NCBI GenBank assembly: GCA_009783465.1
Contig: WRDM01000005.1
Location: 33,872-97,871 of the forward strand
DNA length: 64,000 bases
Direction of reading: 5' to 3'
From: Phycisphaerae bacterium
GTDB lineage: Bacteria > Planctomycetota > Phycisphaerae > SM23-33
In this document: positions 1 through 8,801 of the stretch, piece after piece
Layout of the letters: every line of letters begins with the position of its first letter
How positions within the stretch are numbered: the first letter of the stretch is position 1
Made by a program: the position numbers and the translations under genes
The notes under the pieces: model-generated
Databases searched by the model: none
Told to the model about the DNA's origin: nothing
What the model saw: the letters and a program-made list of their open reading frames with translations, nothing else

Positions 1-2
1 AT

Positions 3-1085
3 GTGTTGCCGCAGTTGGGTGCGGGCGGCATTGAGTTGGCGTTGGCGCGCGTGCTGACGGAGTGGCCGCTGTGCGAGATGCGGCATACGGTCGTGGCGGT
101 GCGGGGCGAGAATCTCATCGTCGACCGCCTGCCGCCGCGCGTACGCGTGTGCCTGTTGCGGGCCAGGCCCAACGAACTGCGGGCGGGATGGCGGCTGCGG
201 AATCTCATCGCCGCCGTCCGACCCGACGTGATTCATGCGCGGAATTTCGGCGGTTGGGACGTGGCTGTGCTGGCGCGCGGGTTGTCGTGGCGGCGCGTGC
301 CGCTGGTGTACAGTTTTCATGGCCTGAGCGAGCCGAATCCGCCTCGGCGGCGGCGATGGATCAGTCGGCTGTTGGCGCAATTCACCGCCGGGCTGTTCAC
401 GGTGACCCGCGACACGCGCGATGCGCTGGCGGACGAGCTCCACCTGCCGCCGCGACGAATCGCCGTGATTCCCAACGGCGTTCGCACGCCGCCGCGATTG
501 GCCGTGCCCGGCGGACGCGGGCCGTTCACCGTCGGCACGGTCGGCAATCTCACGTCCGTGAAAAACCACGACCTGCTGCTGCGGGCGTTTGCGACATTTC
601 GCCAGGCTGCCCCCGCGGTCGACGCCCAACTGCGTCTCGCGGGCGACGGGCCTTTGCGGGGCGAACTCCAGGGGCGCGCGAGGCAACTGGGCATCGCGCC
701 ACGCTGCCAGTTCGTCGGGCGAATCCACGCCGTGGGCGATTTCCTGGCCGAGCTGGACGTCTTCGCGTTGCCCAGTCGGAGCGAGGCGCATCCGAATGCG
801 TTGCTGGAGGCGATGGCGGCGGGGCTGCCGTGCGTGGCGACGGCCGTCGGCGGCGTGCCGGAAGTCCTCGGCGCGGGCCGATGCGGCCTGCTCGTACCCG
901 CCGGCGACGCCGACGCGCTGGCCCGCGCGCTGCTCGACCTGGCCGCCAACCCCGCCGAACGCCGCCGACTCGGCGAGGCCGCCTGGCAACGCGCCGCCGA
1001 AACGTACAGCCTGGAAGGCATGGCGCGGGCGTATGCGGATCTGTATAGGAAAACGGCGGAAAAGCCAGTAGCCAATAGCCAGTAG
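3..1085 (+). CDS. Glycosyltransferase family 4, 5'-truncated by window edge
   Basis: GT-B fold retaining glycosyltransferase, expected to move a sugar from a nucleotide-sugar donor onto a polysaccharide or glycolipid precursor on the cytoplasmic side of the membrane. The frame opens at LPQLGAGGIE, the glycine-rich acceptor-domain loop that in this family normally follows five or six residues, so only a few N-terminal codons are missing. The donor domain has GNLTSVKNHDLLL near residue 183 and the E-x7-E motif EAHPNALLE near 260-268. The last residues, EKPVANSQ, and the TAG stop are read from the left arm of repeat E1, so the original C-terminus has been replaced by repeat sequence. A second GT4 follows on the same strand. 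Sugar specificity cannot be read. Confidence 0.88.
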   Translation: MLPQLGAGGIELALARVLTEWPLCEMRHTVVAVRGENLIVDRLPPRVRVCLLRARPNELRAGWRLRNLIAAVRPDVIHARNFGGWDVAVLARGLSWRRVPLVYSFHGLSEPNPPRRRRWISRLLAQFTAGLFTVTRDTRDALADELHLPPRRIAVIPNGVRTPPRLAVPGGRGPFTVGTVGNLTSVKNHDLLLRAFATFRQAAPAVDAQLRLAGDGPLRGELQGRARQLGIAPRCQFVGRIHAVGDFLAELDVFALPSRSEAHPNALLEAMAAGLPCVATAVGGVPEVLGAGRCGLLVPAGDADALARALLDLAANPAERRRLGEAAWQRAAETYSLEGMARAYADLYRKTAEKPVANSQ

Positions 1086-1255
1086 CCAATAGGTATGGAA
1101 AGGCCTGTCATAAACCAGAACATACTGCCGGTGTGACGATGAAACAGAACATTAAGTCTGCGAAGCCGCGAGACCATTCTCTCGAACGAGAGTCTTGTGT
1201 TTACCAAAACGTAACGAAAATCCTATTGGCTACTGGCTGTTGGCTATTGGCTTTT
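1061..1255. repeat. Repeat E1 (TAGCCA-arm inverted repeat)
   Basis: Left arm of alternating GCCAGTAGCCAATAG units (1063-1094) ending in AGGTATGG; inverted right arm at about 1221-1254. The core is the most diverged of the nine E copies and has lost the CCATACC boundary. It supplies the stop codon of the upstream glycosyltransferase. Confidence 0.85.
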
Positions 1256-1305
1256 CACCCCTGGAGACCACAACCCGAATACGAATGACTTTCGGAGATC
1301 CAACC

Positions 1306-2517
1306 ATGAGCCTTTTCGTTCCTCGCATTCTCGTGTTGACGCAGATGTTTCCCAACAGCGCGTATCCGCATCGCGGCAGTTTTGTCAGCGAACGGGTTCG
1401 CGTCCTTTGCGACGACGCGGAGATTCGCGTGATCAATCCGGTGCCGTATTTTCCGCCCGTGCCGGGCCTGGGCCGATACAGTCGGCTGGCGCGCGTCGGG
1501 CTTCGCGGCGAGACGTCCGAGGGCTGTCACGTGCTGCATCCGCGGTACGCGGTGCTGCCGAGGGTGGCGACGTTTTATCAAGGCCTGTCGATGGCCCGCG
1601 CGGTCCGGCGGCAGTGCGAGCGCGACCCGTGGAAGCCTGACATCATCGACGCCCACTTCGCCTTCCCCGACGGCTACGCCGCGGTTCGATTGGGGCGGGA
1701 GTTGGGTTGCCCGGTCGTCGTGACCTGTCATGGCAGCGACCTGGCGACGTATCCGCGACGGTTTGGCGTGCGGCGGATGATGCGATGGACGATGACGCAT
1801 GCCACGCGCGTGCTGGCCGTCGCGCCGCATCTGCGGGAGGCGGCGCTCCAACTTGGCGGCGCGCCGCACCACGTCGAGGTGCTGCCCGGCGGCGTGGATT
1901 GCGACATCTTTTTCCCGCGAAACCGCCTGCGATGCCGCACGAATCTGGGCCTGCCGATCGACCGCCCCGTGGCGCTTTGCGTGGCCGGGCTTGACGATAA
2001 CAAAAACCAGGCTGTGCTTTTGCATGCCCTGGCCGAGGTGATCCGTCGAGGCGGCAAGTTGCATCTGGCGTTGGTTGGCGACGGGCCGACGCGGGCATCG
2101 CTGGAGAAGCAGGCCGCCGAATTGGGCGTTACGGAGTGCGTGACGCTGGCCGGGTCGAGGCCTTACGTCGAGGTGCCGCAATGGATCTCGGCGGCGGACT
2201 GGCTGGTGTTGGCCAGCCGTCGCGAGGGTTGGCCGACGGTGTACTGCGAGGCGATGGCGTGCGGCAGGCCGGTGCTGACCGCGAACGTCGCCGTCGCGCG
2301 GACGGCCATCGACCGCGACGAACTCGGCATGGTGCTGGACGAAAATTCGCCGCGCGCGTGGGCCGACGCCTTCGAAGCCGCCCGCGCGCGAAAGTGGGAC
2401 GAGCAGGCCATCCGCCGGCTGGCGCTGAATCACAGTTGGAAACAATGGGCGTCGCATTACCTCGCGCTGGTCCGCGAGGTGCTGGGACGCCGCCAAATCA
2501 TCGGAGCCGCCGCATGA
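1306..2517 (+). CDS. Glycosyltransferase family 4
   Basis: GT-B glycosyltransferase of 403 residues. The N-terminal domain shows the TQMFPNSAYPHRGSFVSE loop typical of GT4 enzymes acting on surface polysaccharides, DAHFAFPDGYAA and CHGSDLATYPRR (UDP-sugar GT4 pattern). The donor domain has GLDDNKNQ, GDGPTRASLE and the E-x7-E motif EGWPTVYCE at about 307-315. ATG 1306 is chosen because GGAG lies 8 bases upstream and the protein then starts with the expected beta strand; an in-frame ATG at 1285 would add MTFGDPT. The TGA overlaps the next gene's ATG (ATGA), so it is translationally coupled to the FemAB-like gene. Confidence 0.9.
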   Translation: MSLFVPRILVLTQMFPNSAYPHRGSFVSERVRVLCDDAEIRVINPVPYFPPVPGLGRYSRLARVGLRGETSEGCHVLHPRYAVLPRVATFYQGLSMARAVRRQCERDPWKPDIIDAHFAFPDGYAAVRLGRELGCPVVVTCHGSDLATYPRRFGVRRMMRWTMTHATRVLAVAPHLREAALQLGGAPHHVEVLPGGVDCDIFFPRNRLRCRTNLGLPIDRPVALCVAGLDDNKNQAVLLHALAEVIRRGGKLHLALVGDGPTRASLEKQAAELGVTECVTLAGSRPYVEVPQWISAADWLVLASRREGWPTVYCEAMACGRPVLTANVAVARTAIDRDELGMVLDENSPRAWADAFEAARARKWDEQAIRRLALNHSWKQWASHYLALVREVLGRRQIIGAAA

Positions 2518-3737
2518 ACGACACCACCGCAACGGAACGGACGATTCGCTGCCGCGTGGACGACGATCCGCCGGCGGACTGGGCCGACTACGTGCTTCGA
2601 CACGCCGATGCCACCGTGTTTCACGACCCGCGATGGGCGACGCTCATGCGCGACGTCTACGGCAACGCGTGCTTTTACCTCACTGCGCGGCGTAGCACGG
2701 GCGTCCCGCCCGTGAGTCGCATGGGCGTCTCGCCCATGCATCGTGGCCTTGAAAGGAGCGCTTTGGAGTCAACACGGGCGGCAACGTCGCGACATGAGAA
2801 TCCAGCCAATCACACCACGGGCGAGACGCCCGTGGGACTCATGGGCGAGACGCCCATGCTACGGTCTGAACGATGCGTCGGCGTGCTCGCGCTGGTGCTT
2901 CAGCGCAGTTGGCTGATGGGCGACCGGCTGTGCAGCCTGCCGTACCTCGACGCCAGCGGCGTGCTTGCCGACGACGACACCGCGGCGGCGGCCCTGCTGA
3001 GCCAGGCCTGCGACGTGATGCGCGAACGCCACGCCAAGTGGATCGAACTCCGCCAGGAGCATCCGCTGGGCGACCTGCCCACGCGGAACGACAAGCTCAC
3101 GATGCGGCTGGCGCTGCCGGCGGGACAGGCTGAGCTGATGGAAAATTTTCGTGGCAAAACGCGGAACCAGATCCGCAAGGCGTTGAGCGTCGGCATGACC
3201 GCCGACGTCGGCGGGCCCGAGCGGCTGGCGGATTTTCACCACGTGTACGAGCGGACGATGCGCGATCTGGGCAGCCCGCCGCACAGCCTGGAATTTTTCC
3301 GCCGGCTGATGGAAACGTTCGGCCGTCAGGCGGGCGTGCACACGATCCGCGACGGCCAGCGGCTGGTGGGGGCCTCGCTGGTTCTGGAGGACGCCCGCCG
3401 CGTCTACGTGCCGTGGTCCGGCAGCGACTGGCGGCACGGCAGCGGGCAGGCCAACACGATGCTGTTCTGGTCGATGCTCGCCGCGTGCAGCGACCGCGGC
3501 GTGAAGGAGTTCGACTTCGGCCGAAGCACGCGCGGCGGCGGCACGCACGTCTTCAAACAAAAATGGGGCGCCGCCGAAGTGCCACTGCACTGGCACTACA
3601 TCCTCCGCCCCGGCCAATCGCCGCCCACGCCGCACCTCGACACCGGCGTACTGAAACTGGCGGGCACGTGCTGGCGAAAACTGCCGATCTGCGCCGTTCG
3701 CGTCCTGGGGCCGAGGATTATTCGGAAAGTGTCCTAG
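2514..3737 (+). CDS. FemAB-like GNAT acyltransferase, XrtA/PEP-CTERM-associated type
   Basis: Double-GNAT fold protein (407 aa) of the FemAB family. The order of conserved blocks fits the PEP-CTERM/XrtA-associated FemAB group: FHDPRWATLMRDVYG near the N-terminus, KTRNQIRKAL, HVYERTMRDLGSPPHS, then VPWSGSDWRHGSGQANTMLF and FDFGRSTRGGGTHVFKQKWG. Members are found in exopolysaccharide loci of exosortase-encoding bacteria; the substrate is not established. Residues about 60-117 are not family sequence but an in-frame palindromic repeat (G1) placed between strand ACFYLTAR and strand GVLALVLQ. The start overlaps the upstream GT4 stop (ATGA). The exosortase itself is not in the window. Confidence 0.82.
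   Translation: MNDTTATERTIRCRVDDDPPADWADYVLRHADATVFHDPRWATLMRDVYGNACFYLTARRSTGVPPVSRMGVSPMHRGLERSALESTRAATSRHENPANHTTGETPVGLMGETPMLRSERCVGVLALVLQRSWLMGDRLCSLPYLDASGVLADDDTAAAALLSQACDVMRERHAKWIELRQEHPLGDLPTRNDKLTMRLALPAGQAELMENFRGKTRNQIRKALSVGMTADVGGPERLADFHHVYERTMRDLGSPPHSLEFFRRLMETFGRQAGVHTIRDGQRLVGASLVLEDARRVYVPWSGSDWRHGSGQANTMLFWSMLAACSDRGVKEFDFGRSTRGGGTHVFKQKWGAAEVPLHWHYILRPGQSPPTPHLDTGVLKLAGTCWRKLPICAVRVLGPRIIRKVS
2692..2863. repeat. Repeat G1, in-frame palindromic insert in the FemAB-like gene
   Basis: Begins GTAGCACGGGCGTCCCGCCC and ends in GGGCGAGACGCCCATGCTAC, with two GC-rich palindromic units in each arm around a non-conserved centre. Read in the gene's frame it gives STGVPPVSRMGVSPM and GETPVGLMGETPMLR. 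The length is a multiple of three and has no stop in the used frame. Confidence 0.88.
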
Positions 3738-3750
3738 AGGCGCTCGGGTG

Positions 3751-3865
3751 AATGTTTTCAGCGGCTTGCCTCTTTGCGCTGTAGGATGATCCTGTCTCCG
3801 AACAGACGCACGTTTCGTCGATGAGATCGTTCTGCAGCGCAAAGAGGCAAGCCCTTGCGAAACGT
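3751..3865. repeat. Repeat H1 (GCCTCTTTGCGCTGTAG hairpin)
   Basis: Arms GGCTTGCCTCTTTGCGCTGTAG (left) and its inverse with one base change CTGCAGCGCAAAGAGGCAAGCC (right) around about 50 bases. It lies between the FemAB-like stop and the PfkB gene and could act as an RNA hairpin, but has no U-tract. Confidence 0.85.
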
Positions 3866-3905
3866 TTTGCGTAACACATCGTTTTCCGGTACGCTGGCAC
3901 GCACT

Positions 3906-5294
3906 ATGGATCAATCGGTTGAGAGCGTGGTGGCGGGGCATATTTGTTTGGATGTCACGCCGGCGTTTCGTGTCGGCGGGCGGAGCGTTGGCGACATCCT
4001 TCGCCCGGGCTGCCTGGTGCAGGTGGGCGGGGCGGTCGTGTCCACCGGCGGGCCTGTGTCCAACACGGGCTTCCCGATGCGACGCATGGGTGTCAACGTG
4101 CGGCTGATGGGCAAATGCGGCGACGACATGTTCGGGCGGGCGCTGCTGGAGAAAATCCGGGCCGAGGCCCCCGGTGCCGAGAGCGGCATGCGCATCGTTC
4201 CCGGCGAAGAGACCAGCTACACCGTCGTGGTGAATCCGCCGGGAATCGACCGCATTTTTCTGCACTGCCACGGCGCGAATGACACCTTCGCCGCCGCCGA
4301 CATCGACCTGGCCACCGTCGCGCAGGCCAGGCTGTTCCACTTCGGCTACCCGCCGCTGATGGCCCGCATGTACGGCGACGGCGGACGCGAACTCGTCGAA
4401 ATCTTCCGACAGGTCAAAGCCACCGGCGCGACGACGAGCCTCGACATGGCCTATCCCGACCCGCGAAGCCCCGCCGGGGCGGCCGACTGGACGTCCATTC
4501 TGGAACGCACGTTGCCGTTCGTCGACGTGTTCACGCCCAGCGTGGAGGAGTTGATCTTCATGCTGCGGCGGGAAAAATTTGACGAACTGTCCGCCAGGGC
4601 GGGCGACCTCGACCTCGAACTGCTCTCGCTGATCGACGGCGAGTTGCTGAGCGACCTCGGCCAACAGTGTTTGAAAATGGGCGCCGCCGTGGTGTTGATC
4701 AAGTGCGGCTGGTACGGCATGTACATCGCGTCGGCGGGCGCGGAGCGGTTCGCGCGCGGCGTCGGTCGAGGAATGAACGCGTCGTCAGCCGCGAGTAGCA
4801 CGGGCGTCCCGCCCGTGAGTCGCATGGGCGTCTCGCCCATGCAAACGTTGCCAACAGAACAGACTTCCACGTTACGGCAGGATGCAAACGAACCGGCTAC
4901 GCCATGCGACCACCACGGGCAAGATGCCCGTGGGACTCACGGGCGAGACGCCCGTGCTACGGGCGCCGCGTCGTGGATTGGCCGGGAGTTGTTCGAGCCG
5001 GGCTATCGCGTGGAGAACGTGGTCAGCGCGACGGGCGCCGGCGACTGCGCGATCGCGGCCTTCCTCACCAGTTGCCTCCGCGACTGCCGCCTGGAAGACG
5101 CCGTGCGCAACGCCTGCGCCGTCGGCGCGCAGAACGTCACCGTCGCCGATACCATCAGCGGCGTCAAAACCTGGGAACAAACGTTAGCCCAGGTGGCCAG
5201 CCGGCCGGAGAAATACCAGGTTCCGCTGCCGTTGATAAGATTCCGTTACGATGAAGCCGAAGAACACTACGTCGGCCCCAACGATAAACGGTAG
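3906..5294 (+). CDS. PfkB-family carbohydrate kinase with in-frame repeat insert
   Basis: Ribokinase-fold sugar kinase (462 aa). The N-terminal block VVAGHICLDVTPAF, the GGAVVSTGGPVSNTG sugar-binding region, the MGKCGDDMFG block and the C-terminal signature SATGAGDCAIAAF, whose Asp is the expected catalytic base, are all present. Residues about 297-352 are repeat G2, inserted just before the ATP-binding/catalytic region; without it the length would be about 405. ATG 3906 is preferred over an in-frame ATG at 3855, which lies inside hairpin H1. The phosphorylated sugar cannot be assigned. Confidence 0.87.
   Translation: MDQSVESVVAGHICLDVTPAFRVGGRSVGDILRPGCLVQVGGAVVSTGGPVSNTGFPMRRMGVNVRLMGKCGDDMFGRALLEKIRAEAPGAESGMRIVPGEETSYTVVVNPPGIDRIFLHCHGANDTFAAADIDLATVAQARLFHFGYPPLMARMYGDGGRELVEIFRQVKATGATTSLDMAYPDPRSPAGAADWTSILERTLPFVDVFTPSVEELIFMLRREKFDELSARAGDLDLELLSLIDGELLSDLGQQCLKMGAAVVLIKCGWYGMYIASAGAERFARGVGRGMNASSAASSTGVPPVSRMGVSPMQTLPTEQTSTLRQDANEPATPCDHHGQDARGTHGRDARATGAASWIGRELFEPGYRVENVVSATGAGDCAIAAFLTSCLRDCRLEDAVRNACAVGAQNVTVADTISGVKTWEQTLAQVASRPEKYQVPLPLIRFRYDEAEEHYVGPNDKR
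4795..4961. repeat. Repeat G2, in-frame palindromic insert in the PfkB kinase gene
   Basis: Same left and right ends as G1 (GTAGCACGGGCGTCCCGCCC and the inverted GGGCGAGACGCCCGTGCTAC) with a different centre. In frame it encodes STGVPPVSRMGVSPMQ and HGQDARGTHGRDARATG. Confidence 0.88.
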
Positions 5295-5295
5295 T

Positions 5296-5758
5296 CGCGA
5301 GTTACGGCACGATAGCAACGTTACATGGAAGTGAATGGGCTGGCCTTCCCGGTCTCGCACGGAATCGCCGGGCCACAGCCCCAACGGGGCGTCTTGGGTA
5401 GCCCAGGGTGAGCGGTACTCCGCGAACCCTGGGTCGCGTGTTTTTCGGAGTTCATTGATCGTGCCTGACGCCACTGGCCGAGGTCGCGCACGCGGGCCTG
5501 TGTGGCTTCGGACGACGCGTACAAGGGAACGTGCGAGTCGTTCGATGCCGCCTTCACGCGACGGTGCGCCATCGGCCAGTGGCGTCAGGCACGATGGGGA
5601 GAAGAAAAAAGGCCTTTGTTCCCAGGGTTCGCGGCGTACCGCTCACCCTGGGCTACCCAAGACGCCCCGTTGGGGCTGTGTGCCGGCACTTCATCGCGAG
5701 GCTGGGGAGGCCGCTCTGCTCTTTTCCATGCCCCGATGCTATCGTGTCCGAATTCCGC
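5296..5758. repeat. Repeat P1, ~460-bp imperfect palindrome
   Basis: No gene in this gap. The sequence folds on itself about a centre near 5527. Successive arm pairs are ACGGCACGATAGCAACG against GATGCTATCGTGTCC (outermost), GCCCCAACGGGGCGTCTTGG and its inverse, CCCAGGGTGAGCGG and CCGCTCACCCTGGG, then CGTGCCTGACGCCACTGGCC against GGCCAGTGGCGTCAGGCACG. It separates the convergent PfkB and AEC genes. Confidence 0.88.
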
Positions 5759-5773
5759 GAAATCCCGTCGTTT

Positions 5774-6754
5774 TCACCGATAGATCCACAGCATCGGCGG
5801 CAGCACCACGAGTAAATACAGGATGGTGTTGGTGATGAACAGCGCGCTGGCTTCGGCGGGGCGGAGATTGAACATGTTGGTCAGGGCGACCGCGGTGACG
5901 GCCGTCGAGACGCACGATTGAATGATCGCCACCGACAGCGTTTGCCCCTGGATCGGCCAGGGGGTCAGCCACGTCACGCCGATCAGCAGCAGGCCGGTCG
6001 CCAGCCCCAGCGCGAACCGCGTGCACGCCAGGCCCGCGATCAGTCCGCGCAGCTTCGGCACGTGCGAAACCTGCAATCGCAGGCCGATGGAAAAATAGGC
6101 CGAGATGTTGATGGCGTACACGAGCACGTCGACGACGTGGAGCTCGTCCACCGCCGTAGGGATGGGCACGCGTCCCAGCGACAGCCCCACGCCCGCCAGG
6201 CTGATCGGCAGCGCCAGGCTCCGCCAGTCCGTCAGGCTTTTGAGTAACAGCCGGCCCAGTGATTGCGTCGGTCCGTGCGAGCCGTAGTGCCTCGCGACCG
6301 GATAGCCCAGCAGCACCACGATGGTCGGGAAGAGCAGGAAAAACAGGCTGGCCAGGCCCAGCGCGGCATCGCCGAACAGGATGAAAATGACGAACCCGCC
6401 CATCGTCAGCCCGTTGTTGCCGAACGCGCTGAGCAGCACAAACGCGCCCCGCTCGCCGCGGTCCTTCGTCAGCCTGCCCGCGATCGGGGCCGACAACGCC
6501 GCCAGCATCATCACCTGCACGCATGCCATCAACGGCAGCCAGAGATGTTCCCATTCCAACTGAATTTTCCAGATCGCCAGCAGGCTGACCGACGGATATC
6601 CCAGCACGGTAATCACGGTCATCAACGCGTTGGCGGACCGGTCGCCCGCCAGTCGAAATCGTCTGGCCAGGTACCCAGCCGACATCGACAGCAAAATCAC
6701 CGCGAAAATGGGGACGAATTTTTCCACGCCGGACAGGATACTCGGGAACGGCAA
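5774..6754 (-). CDS. AEC (auxin efflux carrier) family transporter
   Basis: Integral membrane protein (326 aa with this start) with about ten hydrophobic segments in the two five-helix halves seen in Mem_trans/AEC proteins. It includes the N-terminal FVPIFAVILLSMSAGYLARR, the central SAFGNNGLTMGG crossover motif and NTILYLLVVLPP at the end. Family members export small organic anions or act as bile-acid-symporter relatives; the substrate here is unknown. The longest frame begins at a TTG (6752-6754) that touches repeat H2, so the true start is uncertain; an internal GTG before EKFVPIF is an alternative. Confidence 0.82.
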   Translation of the reverse strand: MPFPSILSGVEKFVPIFAVILLSMSAGYLARRFRLAGDRSANALMTVITVLGYPSVSLLAIWKIQLEWEHLWLPLMACVQVMMLAALSAPIAGRLTKDRGERGAFVLLSAFGNNGLTMGGFVIFILFGDAALGLASLFFLLFPTIVVLLGYPVARHYGSHGPTQSLGRLLLKSLTDWRSLALPISLAGVGLSLGRVPIPTAVDELHVVDVLVYAINISAYFSIGLRLQVSHVPKLRGLIAGLACTRFALGLATGLLLIGVTWLTPWPIQGQTLSVAIIQSCVSTAVTAVALTNMFNLRPAEASALFITNTILYLLVVLPPMLWIYR

Positions 6755-6994
6755 ATGTTTTCAACGGCTTGCCTCTTTGCGCTGTGGGACATTCCAGGCG
6801 CCAAGCGTTACATTTTTCGACTTCGTAAAAACCGAGCAGGATTACACGGATTGAAGGATTCAAGGATTGCCGTATGGAACGCGAAATCTTTTCATCCGTT
6901 AATCCGCGTAATCCCGCTCGGTCTTTACGAAGTCGGACTGGTGCTTAATGGGCGACAGGATCACCCTACAGCGCAAACAGGCAGAGCCATATCC
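6755..6994. repeat. Repeat H2 with nested repeat C
   Basis: Outer arms are H type: GGCTTGCCTCTTTGCGCTGTGGG at the left, while the right arm is the inverse of the variant GGCTCTGCCTGTTTGCGCTG, so the two arms come from different H subtypes. Inside lie C-type arms, CGACTTCGTAAAAACCGAGC (from about 6818) and the inverse ending about 6945. No coding sequence is supported here. Confidence 0.85.
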
Positions 6995-7070
6995 ACGCGT
7001 ACTCAACAAATTCGCTCCGCATGAAATGGCAATGAAAAAAGCCCAATCTGCGCCTTCGGCCTTCGGTCTA

Positions 7071-7100
7071 TAGACTCCCCGCCCCGCATGCCGATATAGT
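7071..7100 (+). promoter_or_regulatory. Candidate sigma-70-type promoter before the hexosephosphate mutase gene
   Basis: TAGACT and TATAGT separated by 18 bases, ending 31 bases before the GTG start. The -35 match is weak. Confidence 0.4.
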
Positions 7101-7131
7101 TTCAACAGAGATACGCGCGAAGGAGACCTCC

Positions 7132-8553
7132 GTGGAAGACCGATTGATGGTAAGCGTCAGTGGCGTTCGTGGCACGATTGGCGGGACGTTGACGCCGCAC
7201 GTGGCGATGGAGTTCGGGCTGGCGTACGGCACGATGTTGCATCGACGCGGCGGTGTGGCGGGGGGGAACGCGTCCGCGGGCGGCGCGGCTTCGACGAAAA
7301 AACCGTCCGTCGTCATCGGTCGCGACACCAGGCCTTCGGGCGCGATGATCGCGTCGGCCGTCGCCGCCGGACTGCTCGCGACGGGCATCGACGTCATCGA
7401 CCTGGGCATCGTCACCACGCCGGGCACGGCGTTCATGGCCTCGCGTCTGGGCTGTGCCGGCGGCGTGATCATCACCGCCAGTCACAACCCGCCGCCGTAT
7501 AACGGCATCAAGTTTCTCCAACCCAACGGCTGCTGCCTGCCCGCCGCCGAAGCCAACGAGTTGGCCGATATCTGGCGACAAGGCCAGTTCGACGTCAAAG
7601 ACTTCGCTGGCGTCGGGTCGCAAACGCGCAACGGCACGACGCATGGCCTGCACGCCGACGCGGTGGCCGCCATCGTCGACGTCAAGCTCATCGCGTCCAA
7701 ACGATTCAAGGTCGTCCTCGACAGCATCAACGGCGCCGGCTGCGTTGTCTCGCCTATGCTGCTGGGGCGGCTTGGCGCCGAACTGGCCCACCTCAACGCC
7801 GAACCCAACGGGCAGTTCGCCCACGAACCCGAACCGATTCAGAAAAACCTCACCAGCCTGTGCGAGGCCGTCCGGCGGCACAAGGCGGCCGTCGGATTCG
7901 CCCAGGACCCCGATGCCGACCGCCTTGTCGTTGTGGACGAATTGGGCAATTTCATCGGCGAGGAGTACACGCTCGCCCTCGCGACGGCCTTCGTGTTGCG
8001 GCACCGCAAGGGTGACGTCGCCACCAATCTCGCCACCAGCCGCATGATCGACGAGATCGCGGCCGCCGCCGGCGTGGCCGTCCGCCGCGCGCCGACCGGC
8101 GAAGCCAACGTCGTCGAGACGATGCTCCGCGACGGCTGTATCTTCGGCGGCGAGGGCAACGGCGGCGTCATCGAACCCCGCGTCGTCCTCACGCGCTCGA
8201 GCCTGGTGGGCATGGCGTACATCCTGCAATCCATGGCCGAGACGGGCAAACCGCTGAGCGAACTGGCCGCCGAAATTCCGTCGTACGTGTTCCTGAAAAC
8301 AAAATTCCCCTGCCCCGCCGGCGTGGCGCCCGCGGTGGCTGAGCGCGCCAAAGCATTGTTCACGAATCACCCCGCGGCCATGTTCGACGAACGCGACGGC
8401 CTGCGCGTCGACCTCCCCGAAGGCTGGGTCAGCGTCCGCGCCAGCAACACCGAACCCATCATGCGCATCATGGCTGAAGCCAGGACAGAGGACGTTGCTC
8501 AAGGATTAGTCGATCGCGTGCGAAAAGTGGCCGACGAGGTGATCGGGCAATAA
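7132..8553 (+). CDS. glmM: Phosphoglucosamine mutase / phosphomannomutase family
   Basis: Alpha-D-phosphohexomutase (473 aa), expected to interconvert glucosamine-6-P and glucosamine-1-P, or the mannose equivalents, feeding UDP-GlcNAc or GDP-mannose synthesis. All four domains carry their motifs: substrate loop VSGVRGTIGGTL at the N-terminus, phosphoserine loop TASHNPPPYNGIKF (Ser near 118), Mg-binding DPDADRLVV near 259, sugar-binding GEGNGGVIEP near 340 and phosphate-binding SVRASNTEPIMRIM near 434. GTG 7132 has AAGGAG 8 bases upstream. A short insertion with GGNASAGGAAS follows the first strand. The GlmM versus ManB choice rests on overall resemblance only. Confidence 0.85.
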   Translation: MEDRLMVSVSGVRGTIGGTLTPHVAMEFGLAYGTMLHRRGGVAGGNASAGGAASTKKPSVVIGRDTRPSGAMIASAVAAGLLATGIDVIDLGIVTTPGTAFMASRLGCAGGVIITASHNPPPYNGIKFLQPNGCCLPAAEANELADIWRQGQFDVKDFAGVGSQTRNGTTHGLHADAVAAIVDVKLIASKRFKVVLDSINGAGCVVSPMLLGRLGAELAHLNAEPNGQFAHEPEPIQKNLTSLCEAVRRHKAAVGFAQDPDADRLVVVDELGNFIGEEYTLALATAFVLRHRKGDVATNLATSRMIDEIAAAAGVAVRRAPTGEANVVETMLRDGCIFGGEGNGGVIEPRVVLTRSSLVGMAYILQSMAETGKPLSELAAEIPSYVFLKTKFPCPAGVAPAVAERAKALFTNHPAAMFDERDGLRVDLPEGWVSVRASNTEPIMRIMAEARTEDVAQGLVDRVRKVADEVIGQ

Positions 8554-8570
8554 CTTTCGTGTGACCTTTA

Positions 8571-8701
8571 TATTCCGGCGCCACTGGCCACAGGCCCTGC
8601 CAGTTTGCGTTGTAAAACGTCGTGAGCGACAGAACGCTTCGGTTGTCACAACGATCTACAACGCAAACTGGCAGGGCCTGTGGCCAGTGGCGCCGGAATA
8701 C
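8571..8701. repeat. Repeat H3 (GGCCCTGCC-TTTGCGTTGTA hairpin)
   Basis: Nearly perfect inverted repeat. TATTCCGGCGCCACTGGCC opens it and the inverse closes it, with CCTGCCAGTTTGCGTTGTA inside each arm and a centre of about 45 bases. It starts right after the mutase stop. Confidence 0.9.
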
Positions 8702-8801
8702 GAATCCCGTACGCAGAAGAGGAGTGTATGCGCGATTGCCTTGGAATATCGCGGGCAAGCCGTATCGCATCGTGGGGGCATTCGTTTACAATGCACGCTT
8801 C

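Noticed and set aside
2859..4664. Long minus-strand open frame (601 codons) opposite the FemAB-like and PfkB genes
   Set aside because: It crosses two good genes and the G repeats, is rich in His/Arg/Gly as expected from high-GC antisense frames, and shows no family motif.
5335..5835. Open frames on both strands inside P1 (also in P2 and P3)
   Set aside because: They translate repeat DNA (HPGLPKTPRWG, GYPRRPVGA) and recur in all three P elements; no start signals.
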